From positions 65,690 to 129,689 of the forward strand of contig JAFEBQ010000009.1 in NCBI GenBank assembly GCA_018242585.1: a DNA stretch of 64,000 bases. The letters run 5' to 3'. A program made the translations under genes and the position numbers. The number at the start of each line of letters is the position of its first letter. Position 1 is the first letter of the stretch. Positions 25,903-34,962 of this stretch are shown here, piece after piece. Below the pieces are notes generated by a model that was not told the origin of the DNA, did not search any database, and was given only the letters and a program-made list of their open reading frames with translations. This DNA is from Planctomycetota bacterium. GTDB taxonomy: Bacteria; Planctomycetota; Planctomycetia; Pirellulales; PNKZ01.

Positions 25903-26538
25903 ATGAGCCTCACGCAAATCTACGAAGCCAATGGTTTGGCCTTTACCTTGGTCTTCTCGCTGCTCAGCTTGGCCAGTGTGGGCGTCGTGATCTGGCGCGT
26001 CTTGCTGAATGTCAGCGCCAAGTCCGACCTGCCCGAGTTCCTGCGCCGCCTGGACGAAGCGCTGGCCCAAGGAGGCCCGCCGGCGGCCATGCAAATGTGC
26101 GATGTCGAGACCAGCCTGGTGGCCGAGGTTTTCAAAATCACGCTGCAGACTGGCCCCGAGGGAAAACTGGCCACGCGCGACGCCTTGCGCAGCCTGATCG
26201 AGTTGGACCTGCTGCCCAAGTTGAACTTTCTGCTGCCGGTGATTCTGGTGTTCGCCAAGCTGGCGCCGATGCTCGGGCTGCTGGGAACGGTGTGGGGAAT
26301 GATTCTGGCGTTCGGCAAGATCGCCGGCGCGACCCGTGTCGAACCGAGCGCCTTGGCCAATGACATCGGCATGGCCTTGTTCACCACGGCCGAAGGGCTG
26401 TTGATCGCCATTCCCTTGATTTTCGCCTACACGATGCTTCGCGAGCGGGTCGGCGCCTTTGAGCTCGACCTGCAACGCGCCGCCGAGTCCGCCATGCGGC
26501 TGGTCCCGCGTTTGGCTCGTCAGCCGGGCGCGCGTTAA
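25903..26538 (+). CDS. MotA/TolQ/ExbB proton channel family protein
   Basis: A 211-residue inner-membrane proton-channel subunit. Three hydrophobic segments are visible: about 10-32 (FTLVFSLLSLASVGVVIW), 105-135 (LLPVILVFAKLAPMLGLLG then TVWGMILAFGKIAG) and 145-175 (IGMALFTTAEGLLIAIPLIF). The P-M-L-G-L-L-G-T-V-x-G-M-I block and the A-L-x-T-T-A-x-G-L-x-I-A-I-P block are the family hallmarks. It should form a pentamer around ExbD helices and harvest proton motive force. It is followed by two ExbD genes, so two different ExbD subunits may share one channel. Confidence 0.93.
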   Translation: MSLTQIYEANGLAFTLVFSLLSLASVGVVIWRVLLNVSAKSDLPEFLRRLDEALAQGGPPAAMQMCDVETSLVAEVFKITLQTGPEGKLATRDALRSLIELDLLPKLNFLLPVILVFAKLAPMLGLLGTVWGMILAFGKIAGATRVEPSALANDIGMALFTTAEGLLIAIPLIFAYTMLRERVGAFELDLQRAAESAMRLVPRLARQPGAR

Positions 26539-26570
26539 GTCACGATTCGTTTCCCAGGATACCGTGTCGC

Positions 26571-27284
26571 ATGTCGGACAAGCTGTACGACGTTCGGATC
26601 GTGGCCCTCAATCGCGATTATCCGCGCCAGCCGCTGGCCACGGTGCTGCAATGGGCGATCGAGGGGCGACTGCGCGCCGACGACCTGATCACGCCCAGCG
26701 GCAAGTCGAACTGGACGCAAATCCGCACGGTGCCGATGCTGGCCGCGCGCTTGCCGCGTCGCGCGCCGGTCGAACGCCCGATCATGGCCGAGTTCGCGGT
26801 CGACGAGATCGACGAAGAGGCCCTCGAAGCCGAGCTCGACGGAGGCAGTTCCTGGCTGCCGCCGCGCCCCAAGCGCGCCGCCGAAGAAGCCGAAATGGAC
26901 ATGACGCCGATGATCGACGTCACCTTCCAATTGCTCATCTTCTTCATGTTGACGAATCAATTGGCGAATCCCGCACCGCTGGCGGTGCCCGAGGCCAAGC
27001 ACGGCCGCGGCGTCAGCCCCGAAGGAACCCAGATGGTGCTGATCGACGAGGCGGGACGCTATTTCCTAGGGCTGACAATCGCCGAGGAGAACAGCGTGGC
27101 GTCCCTCGACGCGCTGGTCCAAGCGGTGCAAACCAACGCCCAGGCCAGCCCCCAACCTCTGGACGTGATCATCGACGCCGACAAGACGGCCAAGTATCTG
27201 AACATCCGCCCGGTGGTCGAACGCCTGGGGGGCGTGCCCAACGTGGGGCGCATCATGCTCGGCGTAGAAGAAGCGCGCAACTGA
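26571..27284 (+). CDS. ExbD/TolR protein with GYF-like N-terminal extension
   Basis: A 237-residue ExbD with an unusual cytosolic extension. Residues about 3-60 resemble the GYF_2-type module (LATVLQWAIEGRLRADDLIT, then SNWTQI). After an acidic linker the ExbD motif EMDMTPMIDVTFQLLIFFML (about 106-125) supplies the single helix with the conserved Asp of DVTFQLL that carries protons. The periplasmic domain follows (about 140-237; PLDVIIDADKTAKYLNIRPV). The GYF-like part probably recruits a proline-rich cytosolic partner. It starts 32 bases after exbB. Confidence 0.9.
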   Translation: MSDKLYDVRIVALNRDYPRQPLATVLQWAIEGRLRADDLITPSGKSNWTQIRTVPMLAARLPRRAPVERPIMAEFAVDEIDEEALEAELDGGSSWLPPRPKRAAEEAEMDMTPMIDVTFQLLIFFMLTNQLANPAPLAVPEAKHGRGVSPEGTQMVLIDEAGRYFLGLTIAEENSVASLDALVQAVQTNAQASPQPLDVIIDADKTAKYLNIRPVVERLGGVPNVGRIMLGVEEARN

Positions 27285-27302
27285 CCGGAGTTCAACCGTA
27301 CG

Positions 27303-27953
27303 ATGCCCACCGGCTGGCAATTTCGTCGCGAAGAGTCCCAGGCCCCTGGCATGGCGATTCCCCACGCGCGGCTGGTCCGCGCCATCGAGGAAAGCGCCCT
27401 TGGCGAATCGGACGAAGTGCGCCAGGACCACGAAACGGCGTGGACGTCGATCGGCGAACACCCCGTGCTGCACCAATACTTGCCGCCAGGAGCGCGGTTC
27501 CGCGCGCGCGCCAGCGAAGAAGCCGAAATGGACATGACGCCGATGATCGACGTCACGTTTCAGCTTTTGATCTTCTTCATGATCGCCGCCACCTACGTCG
27601 TGCAAAAAACACTCGACATGGCCAAGGCCGAATCGGACGACCAGACGAACGCGCGCTCGTTGTCCGAACTGGAAAAGCACAACATCCTGGTCAAGATCGC
27701 CGCCGACCGCTCGATCACGGTGCAAGGCAAGCCAATCGGCATCGACGCCTTGGAGGCCCATCTCGCTGAAACGGTTCGCCAACAGGACAAGTCGGAAATG
27801 CTGCTCGACGCGGCCGATGACGTGGACCACGAAACGATCGTCCGGGTGATCGATGCCGCCGGGGGGGCCCAGATCGAGAAAGTTCACTTCGTATCGCGGG
27901 CAGGTCCGCGCAACAATGCGCCCGCGCGCGCGCCGCCTTCGACGGACAAGTAG
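27303..27953 (+). CDS. Second ExbD/TolR protein
   Basis: A 216-residue ExbD. The N-terminal about 75 residues are cytosolic, without a recognised domain. The transmembrane motif EMDMTPMIDVTFQLLIFFMI (about 77-96) holds the proton-carrying Asp. The periplasmic domain follows (about 110-205; HNILVKIAADRSITVQGKPI). A 42-base stretch before and in the motif (27515-27556) is identical to 26882-26923 in the first exbD gene. The C-terminus differs from the first ExbD, so the pair may form heterodimers. It lies 18 bases downstream of the first exbD gene. Confidence 0.9.
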   Translation: MPTGWQFRREESQAPGMAIPHARLVRAIEESALGESDEVRQDHETAWTSIGEHPVLHQYLPPGARFRARASEEAEMDMTPMIDVTFQLLIFFMIAATYVVQKTLDMAKAESDDQTNARSLSELEKHNILVKIAADRSITVQGKPIGIDALEAHLAETVRQQDKSEMLLDAADDVDHETIVRVIDAAGGAQIEKVHFVSRAGPRNNAPARAPPSTDK

Positions 27954-27979
27954 CGCGCCGCCACGGCCGACGGGCGTAC

Positions 27980-30900
27980 ATGTCGCAAGCCAGTGGCACA
28001 CCACCGAGCGCCGGTCGTCCCGGCCAGTTCACTTGCAACGGATTCTCCATGGCGATTTGTGCCGCATGCCGACAACCACTTTCCGAACCGCTGCCGGACG
28101 CAGCGCCGTTCGAGTGTCCGGCCTGCCGCTCGTTCATTCTCGGTTCGTGTTGCGACCTGGAGTATTTCAACGAACTTGGTTCGGCCAGGCTCTTTCATGG
28201 CCGCGAGCCTGATTTGCATCGCTCGGTCACGGTGTTTGTCCACGAGAACCCAGCGCCGGAAGTTCTAGCCGGACTCGAACGAGCCGTCGCGGCCAGCCGC
28301 GAACTGGGTTCCCACCCGCGATTGGTCACGGCCCACGCCGCGGGCAGCCAGGGCCGTTCGGCCTATCTGATCTGTGGAGAGTTCAGCGGTCGCGGGCTCG
28401 ATGAGCTGCTGCTCGGCAAACATCACCAACCGTTGCCCCAGGTGATCGCGTTGCTGCGCGATCTGGCGTCAGCCCTAGCGCTAACCACGGAACGTGGCGT
28501 GGTTCACCGTGACCTCAGACCGGGCACCGTGCTGGTCGCGCCGGACAACAGCGTACAACTCGTCGACTTTTCGCAGGCCATTGTACCCGGCCTGCCGACG
28601 CTTCCTTTTCGGCCCATGCTATCGAGCTCGCTGCTGGGCTCGGCCACGTTCCAGGCCCCCGAGCAAGCCGAGAACTCGCGACAGGTGACTTGGACGGCCG
28701 ACGTCTACAGCTTGGGCTGTCTGGCCTATTACTGTCTGACCAAGAAGCCGCCGTTCGGCGTCGCGAATTCGCAGACGCTCGCCCAGCGCCATGCCGAGTC
28801 ACCACGTCCGAGCGCGCGCGAAGGGCGGGACGAGGTCTCGCCCGAGTTGTCGGCGCTGGTCGAACAGATGATGGCGGTCGACCCGATGAGCCGGCCCGCG
28901 CCGACTCGCTTGGTGGCCGAGTTCGAGCGGCTGCTCGCCGATCTGGAAGAGCCGCTGCTCGATGCCATTGTCTTCGACGATGCGCCGCCGGTGGTGGGCG
29001 AGGAAGTCACCGAAGAGATCGCCACATTGCCTGCGTCGGCCGTGGTTTCGTCCTCTTCGGCTCTGCCCGAAACGGCAACCGCGCGCCACTCCCCCCCTCG
29101 CCGTCAAGACACGCCGCCGCGCCGCGCGCCCGAGCCGACACGTTCGACCGATCCTTCGCCACGGTCGGCCCCTTGGTCGGACCCGGTCATTCCCGAGTTT
29201 CCCCAAACATTCGTGGTCGAGTCCGCGCCGCCAGCCCCCGCGCCCGAGCCGGCGTTCACCGCCTCGACAACGTCGTCCACCACGTTGCCCCCTGCCGGCA
29301 AGCGACGCGCCAAGTCGGGACGCTGGATGAACGCCTTGCTGGCCGTGGGAGCGGTCGCGCTCGTGGCCGTCGGCGGCGCCTGGTATTGGTTCAAAGTCGC
29401 TTCGCAAGCGACGCCCGACGACATCTGGCTACGGATCGTCGAGCAGTATCACGACCAGAAATGGACCCGGGCCAAGAAAGAGTTCACCGCCTTCGCCGAG
29501 AAGCATCCCGATTCGCCACACGTCGCCGAGGTTCCCTACTTCGCGGCCATGTGCGACGCCGGGGGCGACATCTTCTCGGCCACCGGAAATCCCAAGCGCG
29601 GCTGGGAGCGGGCACAACAAGTCTTCAAAGAGCACCGGGACAACGCGGCGTACAAGGAATACTGCGGCGACTTCTACCAGGGGCTAACCAAGCTGATCGA
29701 GCACTTCCTATCGCAAGCCACCCAAGAGCCGATCACGCCGGAACGCGCCGAGCGGATTGCCGACGCCCGGGCGGTGTTTGATCTGCTGTCGACCGTCTCG
29801 CAAGCGGTGACCAAGGAAGGAATCGCCGAGCAGACGGCGCAGGCCGCCGCGACCATCGACGCCGCCGAGCGCCAGGTCCGCGTGGCGCTGGTCCGCCTCG
29901 AAGTGGAAGAACTGCTCAAGCAAGCGGCCAACCCCGAGACGCGCAATGTCGACGCCCTGTACGCCCAAGACGCGCGGAAGCTCAAGGAGTTTCCCGAGTT
30001 GGCCTCGGATGCCAAGTTGAACACGCTGCGCGAGCAGGCGCAAATGTCCGAAGCCGCCCACGTCCGCCTGCAGCGCGAAGACCCGCTTGACCAGCCGGCC
30101 GAGGAAGCGGCAGCGCCGTCTCCCTATGGGCTGGGCGCGCCGGTCGTCACCGTCTGGAAGAACCACATTACCGGCGCGGCGCGCACCAACCGGCCTCAAG
30201 TCGTGCTGGCCCTGGCCGACGGCATGCTGTACGCGCTTGATGAGAAAGGGAACCTGCTCTGGGTCCATCGACTGGGGATCGATTCGTACCGGGTGCCGCA
30301 AAAGATCGGCCGCAACGCCGAGGGGCTGATGGCGCTGCTGGCCGTGCGAACCGAGGACAATTCGCTGTTGGCGATTGACGAGGCTTCGGGGCGCGTGCTG
30401 TGGCGTTACGCGGTCGGGCAGGACATTTCAGCGCCGCCGTTGCTGGTCTCAATTCCCGATGAAGACGATCCGAACGAACCGCCGCGGGTGCGTGCATTGC
30501 TGCCCACCAGCGACGGTGAGATTCACGTGCTCGAACCAGTGCTCGGTCGTAGGATCGCCAGGATTGCCACCGGCCAGCCGATGACCGTGGCCGGCACGTA
30601 CGACCCGGCGACCGAAATGGCCTACTTTCCGGCCGACAGCAAACGGCTGTTCGCGATCAATGTCCGCGCGATCGACGAAACCGATGAAACGATTTGCGAG
30701 TCGGTGCTCTTCTCGGACCATGCCAGCGGGGCGCTGCGCGACGGGCCGTTGGTCGTCGGCGGCTACCTGATCACCACCGAGACCAGCACGCTCGACCAGA
30801 CGCAACTCCGCGCCTTCGAGTTGACCAAGGGAGATTTCGCGCGGCCGCGAACGGCTCCGCTCCGCGCCGCGGCGCTGACCGGCTGGTCCTGGTTTCGCCC

Positions 30901-32428
30901 GCTGACGTCGCCAGATCGGATCCTGTTCATGACCGACTCGGGGCAACTCGGCGCGTGGGGCGTGAACCTCGACAACCGTCACGAGGCGATCTTCCCTTTG
31001 ATCGAAGATCAAAGCACGTCGCTCACCATGCATCCGGAACGGGCCTTGGTTGTGTACGCCAACGAGCACCTGGTTTGGGTGATCGCCGGCGGCGAGTTGC
31101 GTAAGCTGGCCGTCGATATCATCGGCCAGAAGCTGCGCCCGCTTCCCTATGGTAAAGGCCTGCGCGGCTTGCCACTGCACGAAGCGCAAGTCGATCCGCG
31201 CGGCGAGACGTTTTATCTGACGACCATGGCCGCCGGCGGCTACGGCCACCAGGTTTCGGCCGTTGACGCCCAGAGCGGCCGCTTGTTGTGGCAGCGTCAA
31301 TTGGGCATCAAGGTCGTCGGCGATCCGATCGTCACCAAGGACCAGGTCTGGCTCGTCGACGCCACGGCCCGAGTTGCCCGGGTGCCGCATCCCGCGTCGG
31401 AAAGTTCGACCGTCACCACCACACTGATCGAACCGGCGGCCAGCCAGGGCATCCGCCATCGAGCCAACGAAGGTGAGTTGTGGCGGTTGCGCGACGATCA
31501 ACAACGCACCTACCTGGCCTCGGCCGACAATCAGCGCCAAGTGCTGGCAATCAGGCTGCTCGAAACAGTCAACGCCGACGGCGCGAAATCGGACGGCGAT
31601 TGGACCGAACTCCACCTGCCCGGCCCGATCCAAGGTCGACCGGCGATCATGGGCGCCGTCCTGGTCGTGCCCTGCCGCGACGGGCACCTGTATCGCGTTC
31701 CACTCGATGGCAGCAAGCGGAACACGCGCAACGAGATCGATTACCACTGGGCGTCGGGCAAATCGGCCGAGGACATTGCCGAGATGGCCGTCGAGGTCGC
31801 CTCGATTGACGACCATACCGTTCTACTGATTGACGATCATCGCCACCTGCGTCTGCTGCAACTGGTAACCGAGCGGCAGGTCACCCAGTGGCAATCGATC
31901 GGCAAGCCGTTCAACTCGAACGAGCCGCTGGTCGATTCTCCGCGCTGGGTGCCCGGCCAGGGAGCGCTCATCGCGACGACCTCGGGCAAAGTCTCGCTGC
32001 GCGATGCGTCGAATCTTTCCAAAGAACTCCGCCACTGGTCGCTCGGCGGCCCGATTGCCACGGCGCCGGCTATCTACGGTTCGCGCGCGATTGCCGTCGT
32101 CGATCGGGACAAGCTGGTGGCCTTCGATCTGGTCGATGCGGCCGACAACAATCTGCGCTGGACGACCGAGCCGTTCAAGGGCCGCATCTGTGGCACCCCG
32201 GTCCAGCGCGAGCAAGCACTGCTGGTGGCTGATGACAGCCGGCGCGTGACCGCCGTGGACCTGAAATCGGGCAAAGCGATTTGGACCCAGCGAATGCCGG
32301 TGCAGGTCGGCCCCGACGCGGCCGCGGTGCCGTTCGGCGTCGACCAGGTGTTGGTCCCCTTGACCGATGGCACGATGATTTCCCTTTCGGTCCCCGAGCC
32401 GAGCGCGGGGCAGGAGTCGGCGCAATGA
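27980..32428 (+). CDS. Degenerate kinase fused to PQQ-type beta-propeller
   Basis: A 1482-residue membrane protein. The N-terminus has a zinc ribbon (CAACRQ ... FECPACRS, about 26-50). A Ser/Thr-kinase-like domain follows (about 60-320): the catalytic loop VVHRDLRPGTVLV with HRD at 176-178 is kept, but DFG is DFS at 196-198 and no beta-3 lysine is seen (SVTVFVHENP), so it may be a pseudokinase. A Pro/Ser-rich linker leads to a helix at about 450-471 (ALLAVGAVALVAVGGAWYWF), a helical region, then a long PQQ-like propeller (about 715-1470; MLYALDEKGNLLWVHRLG, RLLWQRQLGIKVVGDPIV). It overlaps the next gene by ATGA. ATG 28049 is an alternative start. It likely senses something in the envelope. 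Confidence 0.85.
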   Translation: MSQASGTPPSAGRPGQFTCNGFSMAICAACRQPLSEPLPDAAPFECPACRSFILGSCCDLEYFNELGSARLFHGREPDLHRSVTVFVHENPAPEVLAGLERAVAASRELGSHPRLVTAHAAGSQGRSAYLICGEFSGRGLDELLLGKHHQPLPQVIALLRDLASALALTTERGVVHRDLRPGTVLVAPDNSVQLVDFSQAIVPGLPTLPFRPMLSSSLLGSATFQAPEQAENSRQVTWTADVYSLGCLAYYCLTKKPPFGVANSQTLAQRHAESPRPSAREGRDEVSPELSALVEQMMAVDPMSRPAPTRLVAEFERLLADLEEPLLDAIVFDDAPPVVGEEVTEEIATLPASAVVSSSSALPETATARHSPPRRQDTPPRRAPEPTRSTDPSPRSAPWSDPVIPEFPQTFVVESAPPAPAPEPAFTASTTSSTTLPPAGKRRAKSGRWMNALLAVGAVALVAVGGAWYWFKVASQATPDDIWLRIVEQYHDQKWTRAKKEFTAFAEKHPDSPHVAEVPYFAAMCDAGGDIFSATGNPKRGWERAQQVFKEHRDNAAYKEYCGDFYQGLTKLIEHFLSQATQEPITPERAERIADARAVFDLLSTVSQAVTKEGIAEQTAQAAATIDAAERQVRVALVRLEVEELLKQAANPETRNVDALYAQDARKLKEFPELASDAKLNTLREQAQMSEAAHVRLQREDPLDQPAEEAAAPSPYGLGAPVVTVWKNHITGAARTNRPQVVLALADGMLYALDEKGNLLWVHRLGIDSYRVPQKIGRNAEGLMALLAVRTEDNSLLAIDEASGRVLWRYAVGQDISAPPLLVSIPDEDDPNEPPRVRALLPTSDGEIHVLEPVLGRRIARIATGQPMTVAGTYDPATEMAYFPADSKRLFAINVRAIDETDETICESVLFSDHASGALRDGPLVVGGYLITTETSTLDQTQLRAFELTKGDFARPRTAPLRAAALTGWSWFRPLTSPDRILFMTDSGQLGAWGVNLDNRHEAIFPLIEDQSTSLTMHPERALVVYANEHLVWVIAGGELRKLAVDIIGQKLRPLPYGKGLRGLPLHEAQVDPRGETFYLTTMAAGGYGHQVSAVDAQSGRLLWQRQLGIKVVGDPIVTKDQVWLVDATARVARVPHPASESSTVTTTLIEPAASQGIRHRANEGELWRLRDDQQRTYLASADNQRQVLAIRLLETVNADGAKSDGDWTELHLPGPIQGRPAIMGAVLVVPCRDGHLYRVPLDGSKRNTRNEIDYHWASGKSAEDIAEMAVEVASIDDHTVLLIDDHRHLRLLQLVTERQVTQWQSIGKPFNSNEPLVDSPRWVPGQGALIATTSGKVSLRDASNLSKELRHWSLGGPIATAPAIYGSRAIAVVDRDKLVAFDLVDAADNNLRWTTEPFKGRICGTPVQREQALLVADDSRRVTAVDLKSGKAIWTQRMPVQVGPDAAAVPFGVDQVLVPLTDGTMISLSVPEPSAGQESAQ

Positions 32429-33684
32429 ACCGTCGCGGCCCAATCAGCTTGCTCGTTGGCGCAATGTGCCTGGTGGCAACCTCGGCCGCGGCGCAAGTTC
32501 CGCCGGCGTCGGGCATTTTGCAGTTGAACTTCGCGCCGAACAATCCGGCCCGCAAGGTGGTGCTCACCGATCAAGGGCTGGTCGTGCAACTGAATGTGAC
32601 GATGGTGCTGTTCGATCGGGACAAGCTCGAAATCACCGCGCCGCTGGAGGAACCGGTGCGGATGACGATCGAGCAGACCAGTCCCAAGTCGGCCGTCAAA
32701 GTGCGCAACGTCACCGTCGAGAACAAGCAAGGTCGCGCCGAGTGCTACGTCGACCTGCCGGCCCACATGTCGGTCGACGACGTGCAAAACCGAGCGATCC
32801 GCGAAGTGGAGAAACTCTTCGGTCCCGCGACCGAGGCCGCCCAAAAGGTGGCTAAGGAGCGAAAACGCCCTGAGATGTCCCGCTTCATTCTTGATCACGA
32901 GGGGACGCCAGTCGGGGACGACAATGCAATCTACCGGCAATTTGTCCTGGTGCACGCCGGCTCGAACTCGATGAACAAGCTCCGCGCCCGGATCGATCAA
33001 CTGTCACTCAAGCGCGGCTATGGGGGCAAGGATCGTAAGAAGGAAAAAGACGATCGCGAGAAGCAAGGGGCCGGCAAGCTGGTGCAAACGCTGCTCGCGC
33101 TGCAAGCGATGGAAGTGGCCGAAACCTACCTGGAAACCTGCGGTGTGATCGTCGATTCGACGGGCTCGAACTACGCCGAAGAGTTGATTCGCGCCTTGCG
33201 GGGCGTGGCCCAACTGCGCGACAACAACGACAAGACCAAAGGGGAAGAGCTGAAGCCGCAAGAGCGCGGCATGCTGGCCCAGAAGCTCGAAGCCCGCCTG
33301 CAATGCCGCATCTTGCCCCAGACCGACACCACCGACGCCAACGCCGAGTGGTTCCTGGGGCAACGGGTGCCCTGCGGCGCGCGCGGCGTGGGCAGCATCA
33401 AGGTCAGCGGGCGACTCGACCCAGCGAGCCAGGATCGGGCCGATTGGTGGCTGCTCGAGGATTTCGACGAAGCGCGAATGTCGATCGAGATACCTAAGAG
33501 CGAGACCTTCCGGTTCGATCCCCCCTACCCCGACGAGCGATTCCGAGCGCTGCGGGTGATCTCGACAAGCAACGAGCCCGCCAAATACGAATTCGAGATT
33601 CGCATCACCACCCGGGCCGCCAACCCGCGAAAGCTGGAGTTCAGCGAGACCGAAGAACAGCGCGAGACCAAGTTTCCTTTTTAG
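32425..33684 (+). CDS. Secreted protein of unknown function
   Basis: A 419-residue protein with signal peptide NRRGPISLLVGAMCLVATSA and no recognised domain. The start ATG 32425 overlaps the stop of the kinase/propeller gene as ATGA, giving translational coupling and fixing the start. Residues about 25-160 are beta-rich (GILQLNFAPNNPARKVVLTD, VQLNVTMVLFDRDKLEI). Residues about 190-225 are Lys/Asp/Glu-rich (GGKDRKKEKDDREKQGAG). The C-terminus has FDEARMSIEIPKSETFRFD and ends RETKFPF. It probably works in the periplasm with the neighbouring propeller protein. Confidence 0.75.
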   Translation: MNRRGPISLLVGAMCLVATSAAAQVPPASGILQLNFAPNNPARKVVLTDQGLVVQLNVTMVLFDRDKLEITAPLEEPVRMTIEQTSPKSAVKVRNVTVENKQGRAECYVDLPAHMSVDDVQNRAIREVEKLFGPATEAAQKVAKERKRPEMSRFILDHEGTPVGDDNAIYRQFVLVHAGSNSMNKLRARIDQLSLKRGYGGKDRKKEKDDREKQGAGKLVQTLLALQAMEVAETYLETCGVIVDSTGSNYAEELIRALRGVAQLRDNNDKTKGEELKPQERGMLAQKLEARLQCRILPQTDTTDANAEWFLGQRVPCGARGVGSIKVSGRLDPASQDRADWWLLEDFDEARMSIEIPKSETFRFDPPYPDERFRALRVISTSNEPAKYEFEIRITTRAANPRKLEFSETEEQRETKFPF

Positions 33685-33698
33685 CCTGACCGAGACCG

Positions 33699-34946
33699 AT
33701 GCGCACGCCAATCATCACACACGAACGCCACATCGACCGTCGCCCCCCGGCGCGGTTTGCGCTGGCGATTTGCGAGTGCCTGGCGATCGTGGTCGCCTTG
33801 GCCTCGTCGGCGCATGGCCAGACGTTGCTGACCGGCGAGTTCGACGACATCCCCCTGGGGCGCGAGTTGATCGACGCGCCGCGCGTGCCGACGCTAACCG
33901 AGTTGCGCGCCGCGGTGGCCAAACCCGAAATCGAAGCGGTCTTGATGTTCAAGCTCTACGGCGACGCCAACAACCACTACGTGCCGGTCTGGAGCGCGGA
34001 CGGTCAGTCGTTGTCGTTCCAGCGCAGCGACGCCCGCGCCGGCAAGAGCAAGCTGCTGCTGTTCACCGATCTGACCCGATCGCAGCCCACTTCGGTCGGC
34101 GAGCAATTGAACGCCTACGATTTCATGTTCCGCTGGGGAATCAACGCGCCGGGCTCCTGGTCGTTCTGCCGCTTGCAGAGCAGCCCCACGTCATCGCAAA
34201 TCTGCTTTTCCACCGACGGCGCCAAGCTGGAAGTCAAAGCCACCGGCGCCCAGCGGCGCGCCATGCCCTCGTTGTATCGACGAACCGACGGCATCTGGCG
34301 CTTGCTGTATGAACAAGACGGCAACGTCATGCACCAGGCCTGGAACGAGGCCCAGCAGGTCGAGCCGCCGCGCACGCTGGCCCAAGGCTCGGCCCCGCGC
34401 TGGTCCAAGTCGGGGGCCAGCTTCACGTACCTGCGCCTGTCCAATCCTGGCACGGCCCAGACGTCGGAACTGCTCGTGCGCCAACTGCTCGAAGAGCGCG
34501 ATCTACCGGTCATCGCTTCGCGCAGCGGGCGGCTGCGCGGCCCGTCCTGGTCGCCACCTGAACAGCACGTGGCCTGCTTCTTCTGTGAAGTCGGCGAGCG
34601 GCAGCCTTGGCGGATCGCCGTGGCGCGTGTCGGCGAGTCGCCGTCGGTGCAACTGGTGGGGGACGATGTGGTGGTTGATCAGGACTTCGATTCCGAAGGC
34701 CCTGGCTGGGACCATTCGGGGCGCGGCCTCTGGTACTTCACCCACGCCCAGCGGCAGGACGCTTATTACCCGTTGGTGTCCACCAATATCGAGACAGGCC
34801 AATCGCGCGTGATTCACTATCCCAAGCGAATCACCACGCCGACGAGTCTGGCGGTGAATCCGGCCAGCGGCGTGCCCGAGATCGCGATTGTCGCCCATGA
34901 TAAGAAGCCGCAAGACGTGTTCGTTGTGTTCATGAATCACGAGTGA
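33699..34946 (+). CDS. TolB-like beta-propeller protein
   Basis: A 415-residue exported protein with signal peptide around residues 20-41 (LAICECLAIVVALASSAHGQ). The body consists of WD40-like PD40 units of the TolB type: YVPVWSADGQSLSFQRSDA, PRWSKSGASFTYLRLSNP, GPSWSPPEQHVACFFCEV and GPGWDHSGRGLWYFTHAQ each carry the P-x-W-S-x-D/S-G-x-x-x-x-F pattern. TolB is the periplasmic propeller of Tol-Pal, which makes its presence in an ExbB/ExbD operon suggestive. It lacks an obvious TolB N-terminal domain. It lies 14 bases after the preceding stop. Confidence 0.8.
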   Translation: MRTPIITHERHIDRRPPARFALAICECLAIVVALASSAHGQTLLTGEFDDIPLGRELIDAPRVPTLTELRAAVAKPEIEAVLMFKLYGDANNHYVPVWSADGQSLSFQRSDARAGKSKLLLFTDLTRSQPTSVGEQLNAYDFMFRWGINAPGSWSFCRLQSSPTSSQICFSTDGAKLEVKATGAQRRAMPSLYRRTDGIWRLLYEQDGNVMHQAWNEAQQVEPPRTLAQGSAPRWSKSGASFTYLRLSNPGTAQTSELLVRQLLEERDLPVIASRSGRLRGPSWSPPEQHVACFFCEVGERQPWRIAVARVGESPSVQLVGDDVVVDQDFDSEGPGWDHSGRGLWYFTHAQRQDAYYPLVSTNIETGQSRVIHYPKRITTPTSLAVNPASGVPEIAIVAHDKKPQDVFVVFMNHE

Positions 34947-34962
34947 GCAGTGCTGGCCCACG

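Noticed and set aside
26459..27769. Plus-strand frame of about 436 codons
   Set aside because: Overlaps both exbD genes in another frame, and is Arg/Ala-rich without motifs.
30449..31816. Minus-strand open frame of about 455 codons
   Set aside because: Antisense to the PQQ propeller; composition (Arg, Gly, Ala, His rich) is that of a shadow frame.
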